Shown: positions 26,913 to 35,698 of the stretch, piece after piece
How positions within the stretch are numbered: position 1 is the first letter of the stretch
Layout of the letters: each line of letters opens with the position of its first letter
Assembly: GCF_016894385.1 (NCBI RefSeq)
Contig: NZ_CP069812.1
Span: forward strand, 2,232,001 to 2,296,000
From: Cupriavidus oxalaticus
GTDB taxonomy: Bacteria; Pseudomonadota; Gammaproteobacteria; Burkholderiales; Burkholderiaceae
Reading direction: 5' to 3'
DNA: 64,000 bases
The notes under the pieces: model-generated
Told to the model about the DNA's origin: nothing
The model's database searches: none
What the model saw: only the letters and a program-made list of their open reading frames with translations
Made by a program: the position numbers and the translations under genes

Positions 26913-27566
26913 TCATCGCGGCTGCAGGCCGTGGGCGATCAGGTCGAAGGCGGTATCGACCACCTTCTCCATGGAGGCCGGGCGCTTCCAGCGCGCATAG
27001 CGCATGCCGAGGAAGTTGCTGATGCCGATCAGGCACCAGGCACGTACCTCCGCATCGCCGGGGACGATCTCGCCCTGCTCTTCGGCGCGCTCCAGCCGCC
27101 GGCTGTAGAGATCGGCAAAAACCTGGAAGTAGCTGCTGTAGATGGTTTCGTCCACCGAGTAAGAGTCCAGCACGATGCGGTACAGGTTCTTGTGGCGCGA
27201 AACGAAAGAGAGAAAGGCCTTCAGGCCCAGCCGTTCGGCTTCCATCTGGCTGGCGGCATTGGCCACGTGCTTGCGCAGGTGGGCGCGCACCAGTTCCAGC
27301 ATGTGGCCGACCAGCGCGCGGAAAATGTCTTCCTTGTCCTTGAAGTACAGGTAGAAGGTGCCCATGGCAACCTTGGCTTCCTGCGTGATCTCGGAGATCG
27401 ACGCCGCGTAGTAGCCCTTCTCACCGAACACCTTTTCGGCGGCGCGCAGCAATGCCGCGCGGGTCTTCTGCCCGCGCGCGGTCTTGGGCGGGCACATGCC
27501 GCCGGCGTGGGCCATGTCGCGTGTTTCACGGGCTTCGCCGACTTCGCCAGTCTCGGTCTGGGACAT
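26913..27566 (-). CDS. TetR-family transcriptional regulator
   Basis: 217 residues from MSQTETGE; GGAGACA precedes this ATG, and a longer frame starting 108 bases upstream has no RBS. About 30 hydrophilic residues precede the TetR HTH (about 30-80: RAALLRAAEKVFGEKGYYAASISEITQEAKVAMGTFYLYFKDKEDIF). The ligand domain follows. TetR proteins of this shape often respond to acyl-CoA or fatty acids. The gene heads the liv-type operon on the same strand (149 bases before livK) and is divergent from the hydrolase at 27790. An inverted repeat in the divergent region is a candidate operator. Confidence 0.9.
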   Translation of the reverse strand: MSQTETGEVGEARETRDMAHAGGMCPPKTARGQKTRAALLRAAEKVFGEKGYYAASISEITQEAKVAMGTFYLYFKDKEDIFRALVGHMLELVRAHLRKHVANAASQMEAERLGLKAFLSFVSRHKNLYRIVLDSYSVDETIYSSYFQVFADLYSRRLERAEEQGEIVPGDAEVRAWCLIGISNFLGMRYARWKRPASMEKVVDTAFDLIAHGLQPR

Positions 27567-27707
27567 CTTGTCTCCGGTGGCGCTGCGCGCCTTGTCATGG
27601 GAATGCCAGCCGCTTCGGGTCACGCCGCAGGCGCCTCCTCGCGCCTGCCGCCCCGGAAACCGATATGCAGGCAAAACCTGATATCTGATTCATGTTTCAT
27701 CGTATAA

Positions 27708-27729
27708 ATTGACCGGTGTGAATGTCAAT
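27708..27729. promoter_or_regulatory. Inverted repeat, candidate TetR operator
   Basis: ATTGAC-N10-GTCAAT, perfect 6-base arms, in the AT-richer divergent region between tetR (start 27566) and the hydrolase (start 27790). Size fits a TetR dimer. No second copy was found before livK. Confidence 0.4.
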
Positions 27730-27789
27730 AGAGGGGCACCCTGCCCTCCGTTGCGTTGCTTCCCACCCACTGCCTGGAGAGACACGTCG

Positions 27790-28668
27790 TTGGACGCTCC
27801 CGATTCGGCTTGTGACAGCCCCGCCGACAGCGCCCCCGCCCCGCCCTTTGCCACCCATCCCGCGCACGGCACCTTGCCGGGCTGGCGCGAAGCCGGCGAC
27901 GGCCGGCCGCTGCTGCTGCTGCACGGCTGGTCCGTCAATGGCGAGGCCTTCGACGGCCAGCGCGCGCTGGCGCGGGCGGGGTTCCGGGTGATTGCGCCCG
28001 ACCATGCCGGCCACGGGCTGTCGCGGCACGGCACCGGCACCACCATCGCGGCGCTGGCGCGCGATGCCGCGGCGCTGGTCAGCCATCTCGGACTGGCCGA
28101 TGTGGTCGTGGTGGGCTGGTCGATGGGCGCGATGGTGGCATGGACGCTGCTGCGTGACCATCCGGGTTGTCCACTGGCCGCGGTCGGCAGCATCGACATG
28201 ACGCCCCGGCTGGTCACCGATCCGCAATGGCCGCACGGCCTCCGCGGCCACTACGACATGACCCAGGCCAGGCAGATGGCCGCACGCATCCGCGCCGACT
28301 GGCCGCGGCTGGCGCCTTCGGTGGCATTGGGATTGTGGGCGGCGGGACGGCGCCCCGACGGCGCGGCGATGCAGCGCCTTGCGCGAATGGCGCAGCGCTG
28401 CGAGGCCGCCACGCTGGCATCGCTATGGGAAGACATGGCCAGGCAGGATTTCCGCGACACGCTGCGTGCGGCGCGCCTGCCGCTGTTCCACCTGTATGGC
28501 GCGGCCAGCCGGCTGTATGCGCCGGCGGTGGCCATCGCCACCCGCGCCTTGCGGCCCGATGCGGGCCTGAGCGTGGTCGCCGGTGCCGGCCACAGCCCGC
28601 ACATGGAGCAGCCGCAGGCCTTCAACGCCGCACTGCGCGCGCTCGTGGCTCAGGCCAGCACGCGGTAG
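27790..28668 (+). CDS. Alpha/beta hydrolase (BioH/3-oxoadipate lactonase-like)
   Basis: 292 residues if translation starts at TTG 27790, which is preceded by GGAGAG at good distance; another in-frame TTG 81 bases upstream has no RBS and overlaps the putative operator. [17 protein letters not shown] is the oxyanion loop, [12 protein letters not shown] the nucleophile elbow (Ser), [12 protein letters not shown] the region where the acid is expected and [11 protein letters not shown] the His. In YGAASRLY the usual Asp (YG..D..) is Ser/Arg, so the acid may come from elsewhere. About 30 Pro/Ala-rich residues lead the protein. The 3' end overlaps crcB tail-to-tail by 19 bases. Substrate unknown; it could be an esterase or a biotin-pathway BioH analogue, but no bio gene is near. 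Confidence 0.8.
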   Translation: MDAPDSACDSPADSAPAPPFATHPAHGTLPGWREAGDGRPLLLLHGWSVNGEAFDGQRALARAGFRVIAPDHAGHGLSRHGTGTTIAALARDAAALVSHLGLADVVVVGWSMGAMVAWTLLRDHPGCPLAAVGSIDMTPRLVTDPQWPHGLRGHYDMTQARQMAARIRADWPRLAPSVALGLWAAGRRPDGAAMQRLARMAQRCEAATLASLWEDMARQDFRDTLRAARLPLFHLYGAASRLYAPAVAIATRALRPDAGLSVVAGAGHSPHMEQPQAFNAALRALVAQASTR

Positions 28669-29030
28669 GTCCAGAGCCCCACCGCGGTCAGCAGCAGCGA
28701 GCCGCCCAGGTGCAGCAGCAGGTGCATCCCTGCCCAGCCATAGTCGCCGGCGAGCAGGTTGGCAACCACCTCGCTGGAAAAGGTGGAGAACGTGGTCAGG
28801 CCGCCAAGGAAACCGGTGATGGCCAGCAGGCGCCATTCCGGCGGCAGGCCGGCATGGGTATCGAAAAAGCCGACGGCCAGCCCGATCAGGTAGCCACCCA
28901 GCAGGTTGGCGGCCAGTGTGCCGTACGGCAGCGCGGGGTTGAGCGCATTCCACAGCACCGAGAAACCCCAGCGCAGCCATGCCCCCGCCGCGGCGCCGAC
29001 GCCGACGGCGACAAACCCCATCGGGCCCAT
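28650..29030 (-). CDS. crcB: Fluoride exporter CrcB/Fluc
   Basis: Small four-span fluoride channel, 126 residues; functions as an antiparallel dimer. [17 protein letters not shown] carries the pore Asn, and [13 protein letters not shown] is the TM3 break with the Thr/Phe track and central Na+ site. The ATG shares a base with the moaE stop (TGATG). No fluoride riboswitch is visible, because the gene is embedded at the end of the moa cluster; expression would follow those genes. Confidence 0.95.
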   Translation of the reverse strand: MGPMGFVAVGVGAAAGAWLRWGFSVLWNALNPALPYGTLAANLLGGYLIGLAVGFFDTHAGLPPEWRLLAITGFLGGLTTFSTFSSEVVANLLAGDYGWAGMHLLLHLGGSLLLTAVGLWTYRVLA

Positions 29031-29533
29031 CAGGGCTTGCCCTCGCTGCCCTCGCTGTCCTCGCCGCTGGCGTTGATCGACTTGATGCCCCAGCGCTTGA
29101 GCGCGTCTTCGTCGGTCACGCGCGCGTCGACCCAGCGCGCACCCTCCGGCGTTTCTTCCTTTTTCCAGAACGGCGCTTCGGACTTGAGGTAATCCATGAT
29201 GAATTCGCAGGCCGCGAACGCATTGCCGCGATGTTTCGATGCAACCGCGACCAGCACGATCTGGTCAAGCGGCAGCAGCGGGCCGACGCGATGGATGATG
29301 GTGACGCCCAGCAGTTCCCAGCGCGCGCACGCCGCCGCCTCGATCTGCGCCAGCGCCTTCTCGGTCATGCCCGGGTAGTGCTCCAGCTCCATCGCACTGA
29401 CGGCGCTGCCCTCGCTGACATCGCGCACGGTGCCGATAAAGCTGGCCACGGCGCCGACCTGCGGGTTGCCGGCGCGCAGTGCCGCCACCTCGGCGCCCAG
29501 GTCGAAATCCTCGCGCTGAACCCTGACGCTCAT
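29030..29533 (-). CDS. moaE: Molybdopterin synthase large subunit MoaE
   Basis: Converts precursor Z (cPMP) to molybdopterin with MoaD. 167 residues. [53 protein letters not shown] and the catalytic stretch [15 protein letters not shown] (conserved lysines and Arg/His) are all present. The C-terminal tail ([14 protein letters not shown]) is acidic. The start is one base past the moaD stop, and the stop overlaps crcB. Confidence 0.96.
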   Translation of the reverse strand: MSVRVQREDFDLGAEVAALRAGNPQVGAVASFIGTVRDVSEGSAVSAMELEHYPGMTEKALAQIEAAACARWELLGVTIIHRVGPLLPLDQIVLVAVASKHRGNAFAACEFIMDYLKSEAPFWKKEETPEGARWVDARVTDEDALKRWGIKSINASGEDSEGSEGKP

Positions 29534-29534
29534 C

Positions 29535-29792
29535 TCAGCCTCCGGTAACGGGCGGGAAGAAGGCAACCTCACAGCCATCGGAGATCGCCGTGTCGGGGCG
29601 CGCCACCGCGTGGTCGACGGCCATGCGCAGCGCGCGGCCTTCGGCCAGGGTCTCGGCCCAGGCACCGCCGCGCTGGCGCAGCCACTGGCGCAGCTCGCCC
29701 ACGGTGCGCACCTCGGCCGGCACCTCGGCGCGCTCCTCGGCCACGCCGAGCTGTTCGCGCACGCTGGCAAAGAATCGTAGTTCGATGGTCAT
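29535..29792 (-). CDS. moaD: Molybdopterin synthase sulfur carrier MoaD
   Basis: 85-residue ubiquitin-fold protein ending in the required Gly-Gly (PPVTGG), which is adenylated and thiocarboxylated. ELRFFASVREQLGV and EVAFFPPVTGG match the family. It is next to moaE with a one-base gap and 36 bases after moeA. Confidence 0.96.
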   Translation of the reverse strand: MTIELRFFASVREQLGVAEERAEVPAEVRTVGELRQWLRQRGGAWAETLAEGRALRMAVDHAVARPDTAISDGCEVAFFPPVTGG

Positions 29793-29828
29793 GACTGCCT
29801 CTGTCTGCTTGCTGGTAATGCGGGCCGG

Positions 29829-31070
29829 CTATGCGAGCAGGCCGTCAAACGGGATGAACTGCACGGTGTCGCCGCGCGCGATGGTCTGGTTGGGCGGGTT
29901 GTCGATCAGCCCGTCGCCCCATACCGTGGACGTGAGCACGCCGGAGCTCTGGTTCGGGAACAGGTCCAGCCCGCCTTCGGCGTTGATGCGCGCGCGCAGG
30001 AACTCATTGCGGCGGTCGCCCTTCGTGAGCTCGAAATCGGCGCGCAGCGGCAGGCGGCGCGGTGCCACGTCGGCCACGCCCTGCAGGCGCAGGATGAACG
30101 GCCGCACGAACAGCAGGAAGGTCACGAAGCTCGACACCGGGTTGCCCGGCAAACCCAGGAAGAACGCCGGGTCGGCACCTGCGCTGGTGACCTGGCCGAA
30201 GGCCAGCGGCTTGCCCGGCTTGATCGCGATCTGCCACATGTCGAGCCGGCCTTCGGCCTCGACCGCGGGCTTGATATGGTCTTCCTCGCCGACCGACACG
30301 CCGCCCGACGTGATGATCAGGTCGTGCCCCTGCGCCGCGCGGCGCAGCGTCTCGCGCGTGGCCGCCAGCGTATCGGGCACGATGCCGAAGTCGCTGACCT
30401 CGCAGCCCAGGTTTTCCAGCAGGCCGCGCAGCGTGAAGCGATTCGAGTTGTAGATCGCGCCCGGCTTGAGCGGCTCGCCCGGCATCGCCAGTTCGTCGCC
30501 GGTGAAGAACACCGCGACACGCACGCGGCGCACCACGTCGAGCTTCGCCTGCCCGACCGATGCGGCCAGGCCCAGCGCCTGCGGCGTCAGCCGCGTGCCC
30601 GCGGGCAGGATCACGCTGCCTGCCTCGATGTCCTCCCCCGCGCGCCGGATCCATTCACCGGATTGCGGCACGTGGTTGACGATCACGTCCTCGCCTTCCG
30701 CCGCGCATTGCTCCTGCATCACGACGGCATCGGCACCCGGCGGGACCAGGCCGCCGGTGAAGATGCGCGCCGCGGTGCCGGGCTGCAGCTCGGTGCCGAC
30801 ATGCCCCGCCGGAATCCGCTGCGACACGCGCAGCCGCGTGCCCGCCGCCGGGACGTCGGCGGCGCGCATGGCGTAGCCGTCCATCGAGGTGTTGTCTGCC
30901 GGCGGCACGCGCAGCGTGCTGGTCACGGGCGCGGCCAGCACGCGGCCGTTGGCGTCAAGCGTGTCGACCTGCTCCGCCTGCGCCAGCGGGCGCGCGGCGG
31001 ACAGCAACGCGTCGAGCGCCTGGGCCATGGTCAGCATCGGGGGACGGGAAGGTGCTGCGGCTTGGGTCAT
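29829..31070 (-). CDS. moeA: Molybdopterin molybdenumtransferase MoeA
   Basis: Inserts molybdate into adenylylated molybdopterin. 413 residues. GRVLAAPVTSTLRVPPADNTSMDGYAMRA at the N-terminus, the MPT-binding SGGVSVGEED and GLPGNPVSSFVTF are diagnostic. The start MTQAAAPS is the first ATG; an upstream TTG would add 14 residues. The usual Asp in SGGVSVGDYD is Glu here. First of the moeA-moaD-moaE-crcB set; 183 bases of non-coding DNA separate it from thrC. Confidence 0.95.
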   Translation of the reverse strand: MTQAAAPSRPPMLTMAQALDALLSAARPLAQAEQVDTLDANGRVLAAPVTSTLRVPPADNTSMDGYAMRAADVPAAGTRLRVSQRIPAGHVGTELQPGTAARIFTGGLVPPGADAVVMQEQCAAEGEDVIVNHVPQSGEWIRRAGEDIEAGSVILPAGTRLTPQALGLAASVGQAKLDVVRRVRVAVFFTGDELAMPGEPLKPGAIYNSNRFTLRGLLENLGCEVSDFGIVPDTLAATRETLRRAAQGHDLIITSGGVSVGEEDHIKPAVEAEGRLDMWQIAIKPGKPLAFGQVTSAGADPAFFLGLPGNPVSSFVTFLLFVRPFILRLQGVADVAPRRLPLRADFELTKGDRRNEFLRARINAEGGLDLFPNQSSGVLTSTVWGDGLIDNPPNQTIARGDTVQFIPFDGLLA

Positions 31071-31253
31071 GGTGCGATGTGCAGGAAGGGTTGGCCCATG
31101 CGGGTTGACCAAATAGAAACGGCCCGCGCATTGCCTGCACCCATGACGGGGAAAGCAATCCGGGGGCCGGGGATCGGGCCCGCAGCCTGATTGTAGCGAG
31201 TTGGCGCGGACACGGCACGCGGCGGTGCCGCAGCGTGCCCATGGCGCCGACGC

Positions 31254-32699
31254 TTACAGGCCGGTATGGCCGGCGATATAGGCCTTGACCCTGGCGGCGT
31301 CGGCCGGCATCACTTCAAAGCGCTGCGGCAGGCTCTCGATGCCTTCGAACCGAGCCGGACGCTCCGGCTCATGGCCGAGCGCCTCGCGGATGGTATCGGC
31401 GAACTTGGCCGGCAGCGCCGTTTCCAGCACCACCATCGGCACGCCGGCGCTGAGATGCTCGCGCGCCACCTTGACGCCATCGGCGGTGTGGGTATCGATG
31501 GTGATGCCGTAGCGCGACGACAGGTCGCGGATGGTCGCCAGCCGGTCCTCGTGCGTGCTGCGGCCCGAGACAAAGCCGAACTCGCGGATGCGGTCGAATT
31601 CCGGCGTGCCCGACAGGTCGAAGCCGCCCTGCACTTCCACGTCGCGGAACAGCGCGGCCAGCTTGCCGGCATTCTGGCCCAGCAGGTCGAACACGAAGCG
31701 CTCGAAGTTCGACGCCTTGGAGATGTCCATGCTCGGGCTGGAGGTGTGGTACGTCTCGGCCGACTTGCGCACGCGGTAGGCGCCGGTGCGGAAGAACTCG
31801 TCGAGCACGTCGTTCTCGTTGGTGGCCACCACCAGCTTGTCGATGGGCAGGCCCATCATGCGCGCGATATGGCCGGCGCAGACATTGCCGAAATTGCCCG
31901 ACGGCACGCAGAACGAGACCTTCTGGCCGGGGCCATCGGTCGCCAGCAGCCAGCCCTTGAAGTAGTACACCACCTGGGCCACCACGCGCGCCCAGTTGAT
32001 CGAGTTGACCGTGCCGATCTTCTGGCGCGCCTTGAAGTCGAGGTCGTTGGAGACGGCCTTGACGATGTCCTGGGCGTCGTCGAACACGCCCTCGACGGCG
32101 ATGTTGAAGATGTTCGGGTCCTGCAGGCTGAACATCTGCGCGGTCTGGAACGCGCTCATCTTGCGGTGCGGGCTCAGCATGAACACGCGGATGCCGCGCT
32201 TGCCGCGCATCGCGTATTCGGCGGCGCTGCCGGTATCGCCGGAGGTGGCGCCCAGGATGTTCAGCTCCTGGCCGGCACGGGCAAGCGCGTACTCGAACAG
32301 GTTGCCGAGCAGCTGCATCGCCATGTCCTTGAAGGCCAGCGTCGGCCCGTTGGACAGGCCCAGCAATTGCAGCTTCGTACCGCCTTCCTCGCCCAGCGTG
32401 CGCAGCGGCGTGATGTCGGCGGTGTTATCTCCCTCGCGCGCGTTGCAGTACACCTCGGCGGTGTAGGTCCTGCGCGTCAGCGCGCGCAGGTCCTCGGCGG
32501 GAATGTCGTCGCAGAACTTGCGCAGGATTTCGTAAGCCAGGTCGGCATACGGCAGCTTGCGCCAGGCCTCCAGCTCGTCGGCCGTGACTTGCGGATACTG
32601 CTTCGGCAGGTACAGGCCGCCATCCGGGGCCAGGCCGCCGAGCAGGATCTCGGAGAACGATTGCGGCATGTCATGGCCGCGGGTCGACTGGTATTTCAT
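31254..32699 (-). CDS. thrC: Threonine synthase
   Basis: PLP enzyme converting O-phosphohomoserine to threonine. 481 residues, the long (class II) form typical of proteobacteria. The PLP lysine is in GPTLAFKDMAMQ, the phosphate loop is GATSGDTGSAAEYA, and VPSGNFGNVCAGHIARMMG is a family block. It begins 22 bases after hom, so hom-thrC form one unit with alaA possibly leading. Confidence 0.97.
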   Translation of the reverse strand: MKYQSTRGHDMPQSFSEILLGGLAPDGGLYLPKQYPQVTADELEAWRKLPYADLAYEILRKFCDDIPAEDLRALTRRTYTAEVYCNAREGDNTADITPLRTLGEEGGTKLQLLGLSNGPTLAFKDMAMQLLGNLFEYALARAGQELNILGATSGDTGSAAEYAMRGKRGIRVFMLSPHRKMSAFQTAQMFSLQDPNIFNIAVEGVFDDAQDIVKAVSNDLDFKARQKIGTVNSINWARVVAQVVYYFKGWLLATDGPGQKVSFCVPSGNFGNVCAGHIARMMGLPIDKLVVATNENDVLDEFFRTGAYRVRKSAETYHTSSPSMDISKASNFERFVFDLLGQNAGKLAALFRDVEVQGGFDLSGTPEFDRIREFGFVSGRSTHEDRLATIRDLSSRYGITIDTHTADGVKVAREHLSAGVPMVVLETALPAKFADTIREALGHEPERPARFEGIESLPQRFEVMPADAARVKAYIAGHTGL

Positions 32700-32721
32700 G
32701 TGTACGGTACGGTGGCTGCGC

Positions 32722-34032
32722 TCAGTTCAGTTCTTCCATGCGCAGGCGCGTCACGTCGGACAGCACCGTCGACAGCGCCTCGATCTTGGCGATGGCGGCG
32801 TTGACGTGCTTCTCGCGCGTGATGTGCGTCAGGATGATGATGTCGGTCTGCGGCTCGCCTTCGCGCGATTCCTTCTGCAGCATGGCGTCGATCGAGATGC
32901 CGCCCTCGGCCAGGATGCGGGTGATCTCGGCCAGCACGCCGGTCTCGTCGGCCACGCGCATGCGCAGGTAGTACGAGCTGTTGATCTCTTCGATCGGCAG
33001 CACCGGCACGCTCGACAGTTCGTCCGGCTGGAACGCCAGGTGCGGCACGCGGTGGTTCGGGTCCGCGGTGTGCAGGCGGGTCACGTCGACCAGGTCGGCA
33101 ATCACGGCCGAGGCGGTCGGCTCGGCGCCGGCGCCCTTGCCGTAGTACAGCGTTGCGCCCACGGCGTCGCCCTGCACCAGCACGGCGTTCATTGCGCCTT
33201 CGACGTTGGCGATCAGGCGCGCGGCCGGCACCAGCGTCGGGTGCACGCGCAGCTCCACGCCGTCGTCGCGGCGGCGGGTGATGCCGAGCAGCTTGATGCG
33301 GTAGCCCAGTTCCTCGGCGTACTTGATGTCGGTGGCGGACAGCCTGGTGATGCCCTCGACGTGCGCCTTGTCGAACTGCACCGGCATGCCGAAGGCGATG
33401 GCGCTCATCAGCGTGACCTTGTGCGCGGCATCGACGCCCTCGATGTCAAACGTGGGATCGGCCTCGGCGTAGCCCAGCTGCTGCGCTTCCTTCAGGACCA
33501 CGTCGAAATCCAGGCCCTTGTCGCGCATCTCGGACAGGATGAAGTTGGTGGTGCCGTTGATGATGCCGGCGATCCACTGGATGCGGTTGGCGGTCAGGCC
33601 TTCGCGCAGCGCCTTGATGATGGGGATGCCACCGGCGACCGCGGCCTCGAAGGCCACGATCACGCCCTTCTTGCGCGCGGCCTCGAAGATCTCGTTGCCG
33701 TGCACGGCCAGCAGCGCCTTGTTGGCGGTGACCACGTGCTTGCCGTTCTCGATCGCCTTCAGCACCAGCTCGCGCGCCACGCCGTAGCCGCCGATCAGCT
33801 CGATGACGATGTCGATGTCCGGGCGGTTGACCACCTCGTTGGCATCGCTGACGATCTCCACTTCCCCGTTGGTCAGTTCGCGCGCGCGTTCGGTGTTGAG
33901 ATCGGCCACCACGGCAATCTCGATGCCGCGGCCGGCGCGGCGACGAATTTCTTCCTGGTTGCGCTTGAGCACGTTGAACGTGCCGCTACCGACGGTACCG
34001 ATGCCGAGCAGGCCAACTTTGATAGGGTTCAT
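32722..34032 (-). CDS. hom: Homoserine dehydrogenase
   Basis: Reduces aspartate semialdehyde to homoserine. 436 residues starting MNPIKVGLLGIGTVGSGT (NAD(P) Rossmann motif GIGTVG); the first ATG is used instead of a TTG 6 bases upstream, with AAGAGAAG as RBS. ANKALLAVHG, AAVAGGIPIIKAL and INGTTNFILSEM are substrate-domain blocks. A C-terminal ACT domain (about 355-430, YYLRMRVADETGVLAEI) gives threonine feedback control. Confidence 0.97.
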   Translation of the reverse strand: MNPIKVGLLGIGTVGSGTFNVLKRNQEEIRRRAGRGIEIAVVADLNTERARELTNGEVEIVSDANEVVNRPDIDIVIELIGGYGVARELVLKAIENGKHVVTANKALLAVHGNEIFEAARKKGVIVAFEAAVAGGIPIIKALREGLTANRIQWIAGIINGTTNFILSEMRDKGLDFDVVLKEAQQLGYAEADPTFDIEGVDAAHKVTLMSAIAFGMPVQFDKAHVEGITRLSATDIKYAEELGYRIKLLGITRRRDDGVELRVHPTLVPAARLIANVEGAMNAVLVQGDAVGATLYYGKGAGAEPTASAVIADLVDVTRLHTADPNHRVPHLAFQPDELSSVPVLPIEEINSSYYLRMRVADETGVLAEITRILAEGGISIDAMLQKESREGEPQTDIIILTHITREKHVNAAIAKIEALSTVLSDVTRLRMEELN

Positions 34033-34081
34033 GGACAATCTTCTCTTTGCTTAAGGATGGGTTGCGGCGCGGCCAGTGAAA

Positions 34082-35317
34082 TCAGGCCGCTGCCTTGCCA
34101 TGGCGTTTTCGGTACGCCTCGAGGAAGCGCGCGATGCGGCTGATGGCTTCGCGCAGGTCTTCCTCATGCGGCAGGAACACGATGCGGAAATGGTCGGGCT
34201 TGGCCCAGTTGAAGCCCGAGCCCTGCACCAGCAGCACCTTGGACTCCTGCAGCAGTTCGTAGATGAACTCCTGGTCGTCCTGCACCGGGTACATCGACAG
34301 GTCCAGCTTCGGGAACAGGTACAGCGCCGCCTTGGGCTTGACGCAGGTCACGCCCGGGATCGCGGTGATCAGTTCGTAGGCCAGGTCGCGCTGGCGGCGC
34401 AGGCGCCCGCCCTCGGCGACCAGGTCATTGATGCTCTGGTAGCCGCCCAGCGCGGTCTGGATCGCCCACTGGCCCGGCACGTTGGCGCACAGGCGCATCG
34501 ACGACAGCATGTTCAGGCCTTCGATGTAGTCGATGGCCGGGCGCTTGTCGCCCGACACCACCATCCAGCCGGCGCGGTAGCCGCACGAGCGGTAGTTCTT
34601 GGACAGGCCGTTGAAGGTCACCGTCAGCACGTCGGTCGACAGCGAGGCGATCGAGGTGTGGGTGACGCCGTCGTACAGGACCTTGTCGTAGATCTCGTCG
34701 GCGAAGATGATCAGGCCGTGCTCGCGCGCGATGGCGACGATCTCCCGCAGCAGTTCGTCCGAATACAGCGCCCCGGTAGGGTTGTTCGGGTTGATGATGA
34801 CGATGGCCTTGGTATGCGGCGTGATGCGCGCGCGGATATCGGCCGGATCGGGCATCCACTCGTTGGCCTCGTCACAGATATAGTGCACCGGCGTGCCGCC
34901 CGACAGGCTGACCGCGGCGGTCCACAGCGGGTAGTCGGGCGCCGGCACCAGCACTTCATCGCCGGTGTTGAGCAGCGCGTTGACCGCCATCACAATCAGC
35001 TCGGAGGCGCCGTTGCCGACATAAATATCGTCCAGGCCAACGCCTTCGATATTTTTTTGCTGGGTATAGTGCATGATCGCCTTACGTGCAGCGAAAATGC
35101 CCTTGGAATCGGAATAACCTGCCGAATTCGGCAGGTTTCGCATCATGTCCTGCTGAATCTCTTCCGGCGCGTCAAAACCGAATACGGCCAGGTTGCCGAT
35201 ATTCAGCTTGATGATCTTGTGCCCTTCTTCCTCCATCTGCTTGGCCTTTTCCAGCACCGGACCGCGGATGTCGTAGCAAACGTTATTGAGTTTGTTGGAT
35301 TTCTGGATGGGTTTCAC
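34082..35317 (-). CDS. alaA: Glutamate-pyruvate (alanine) aminotransferase AlaA
   Basis: Class I PLP aminotransferase close to E. coli AlaA/YfbQ. 411 residues; IKLNIGNLAVFGFDAP, the NPNNPTGALYS block, DEIYDKVLYDG and the PLP lysine in FNGLSKNYRSCGYRAGW are visible. AlaA makes alanine from pyruvate and glutamate. It sits 49 bases upstream of hom on the same strand, an order common in betaproteobacteria. The 377-base region before it holds direct repeats and a divergent promoter. Confidence 0.93.
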   Translation of the reverse strand: MKPIQKSNKLNNVCYDIRGPVLEKAKQMEEEGHKIIKLNIGNLAVFGFDAPEEIQQDMMRNLPNSAGYSDSKGIFAARKAIMHYTQQKNIEGVGLDDIYVGNGASELIVMAVNALLNTGDEVLVPAPDYPLWTAAVSLSGGTPVHYICDEANEWMPDPADIRARITPHTKAIVIINPNNPTGALYSDELLREIVAIAREHGLIIFADEIYDKVLYDGVTHTSIASLSTDVLTVTFNGLSKNYRSCGYRAGWMVVSGDKRPAIDYIEGLNMLSSMRLCANVPGQWAIQTALGGYQSINDLVAEGGRLRRQRDLAYELITAIPGVTCVKPKAALYLFPKLDLSMYPVQDDQEFIYELLQESKVLLVQGSGFNWAKPDHFRIVFLPHEEDLREAISRIARFLEAYRKRHGKAAA

Positions 35318-35445
35318 GGCGATGTCGGGGCAAGCTGTCGGGCAGGCGGTCGGGCAGGGATAGTGTGCCGCGTCGGCGGCACCGGGCAGAAAACCTGGCT
35401 AAATCTGAACGAACGCGGAGGCGCCGTCCGCTGCGATGCAACGCG

Positions 35446-35478
35446 GGCGTGGCACAGGCGTGGCACAAGCGTGGCAAA
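35446..35478 (+). repeat. Three phased 11-bp direct repeats upstream of a promoter
   Basis: GGCGTGGCACA (35446-35456), GGCGTGGCACA (35457-35467) and AGCGTGGCAAA (35468-35478), in immediate tandem. The 11-base step places each copy on the same helix face, as in sites for PhoB/OmpR-type regulators. The last repeat ends 15 bases before TATAAT. A second, less regular pair (GTCGGGCAGG twice near 35338-35358) lies further left. The remainder of 35318-35694 holds no recognised gene. Confidence 0.75.
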
Positions 35479-35499
35479 CAGGGAGGCAAAAGCTATAAT
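35471..35499 (+). promoter_or_regulatory. Sigma-70 type promoter with TATAAT
   Basis: GTGGCA (35471-35476), 17-base spacer, TATAAT (35494-35499). The -10 is perfect; the -35 matches at 4 of 6 positions and lies inside the third 11-bp repeat. A start point near 35506 is predicted, reading towards the Mth938-type gene. Confidence 0.6.
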
Positions 35500-35509
35500 T
35501 TATCGGATT

Positions 35510-35698
35510 ATGACAGACTTCGGCAGGGATTCTTGCATTGCAGCGTACGCCAGCGGCGCGCGCGGCAAGCGAACGCGGGCCATGGCCCGGCCCTGCGCCT
35601 GTCCTGCCCGTCACACCACGACCGCCCGCGCTGCCGGCCATCCGCCCCACGGGCCGGCCAGGCAATCCGCGGCGGCCGCCGCAGAGGCCTCCAAGTGA
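35510..35698 (+). CDS. Possible 62-residue leader ORF, coupled to the next gene
   Basis: ATG at 35510 opens a 62-codon frame (MTDFGRDSCIAAYASGARG...) whose TGA overlaps the GTG start of the next gene (GTGA at 35695-35698). The ATG would be within a few bases of the predicted transcript start, so it would be leaderless. Composition is Ala/Arg/Pro-rich with no domain and no RBS, so it may be just the 5' untranslated region. Confidence 0.25.
   Translation: MTDFGRDSCIAAYASGARGKRTRAMARPCACPARHTTTARAAGHPPHGPARQSAAAAAEASK

Noticed and set aside
27709..27789. Longer start of the alpha/beta hydrolase at TTG 27709
   Set aside because: No ribosome-binding site and it overlaps the inverted repeat; TTG 27790 has GGAGAG at proper spacing.
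28650..29533. Fluoride or molybdenum cofactor riboswitch near crcB/moaE
   Set aside because: Genes overlap (TGATG), so there is no leader; no riboswitch-like structure is seen before moeA in the 183-base gap.
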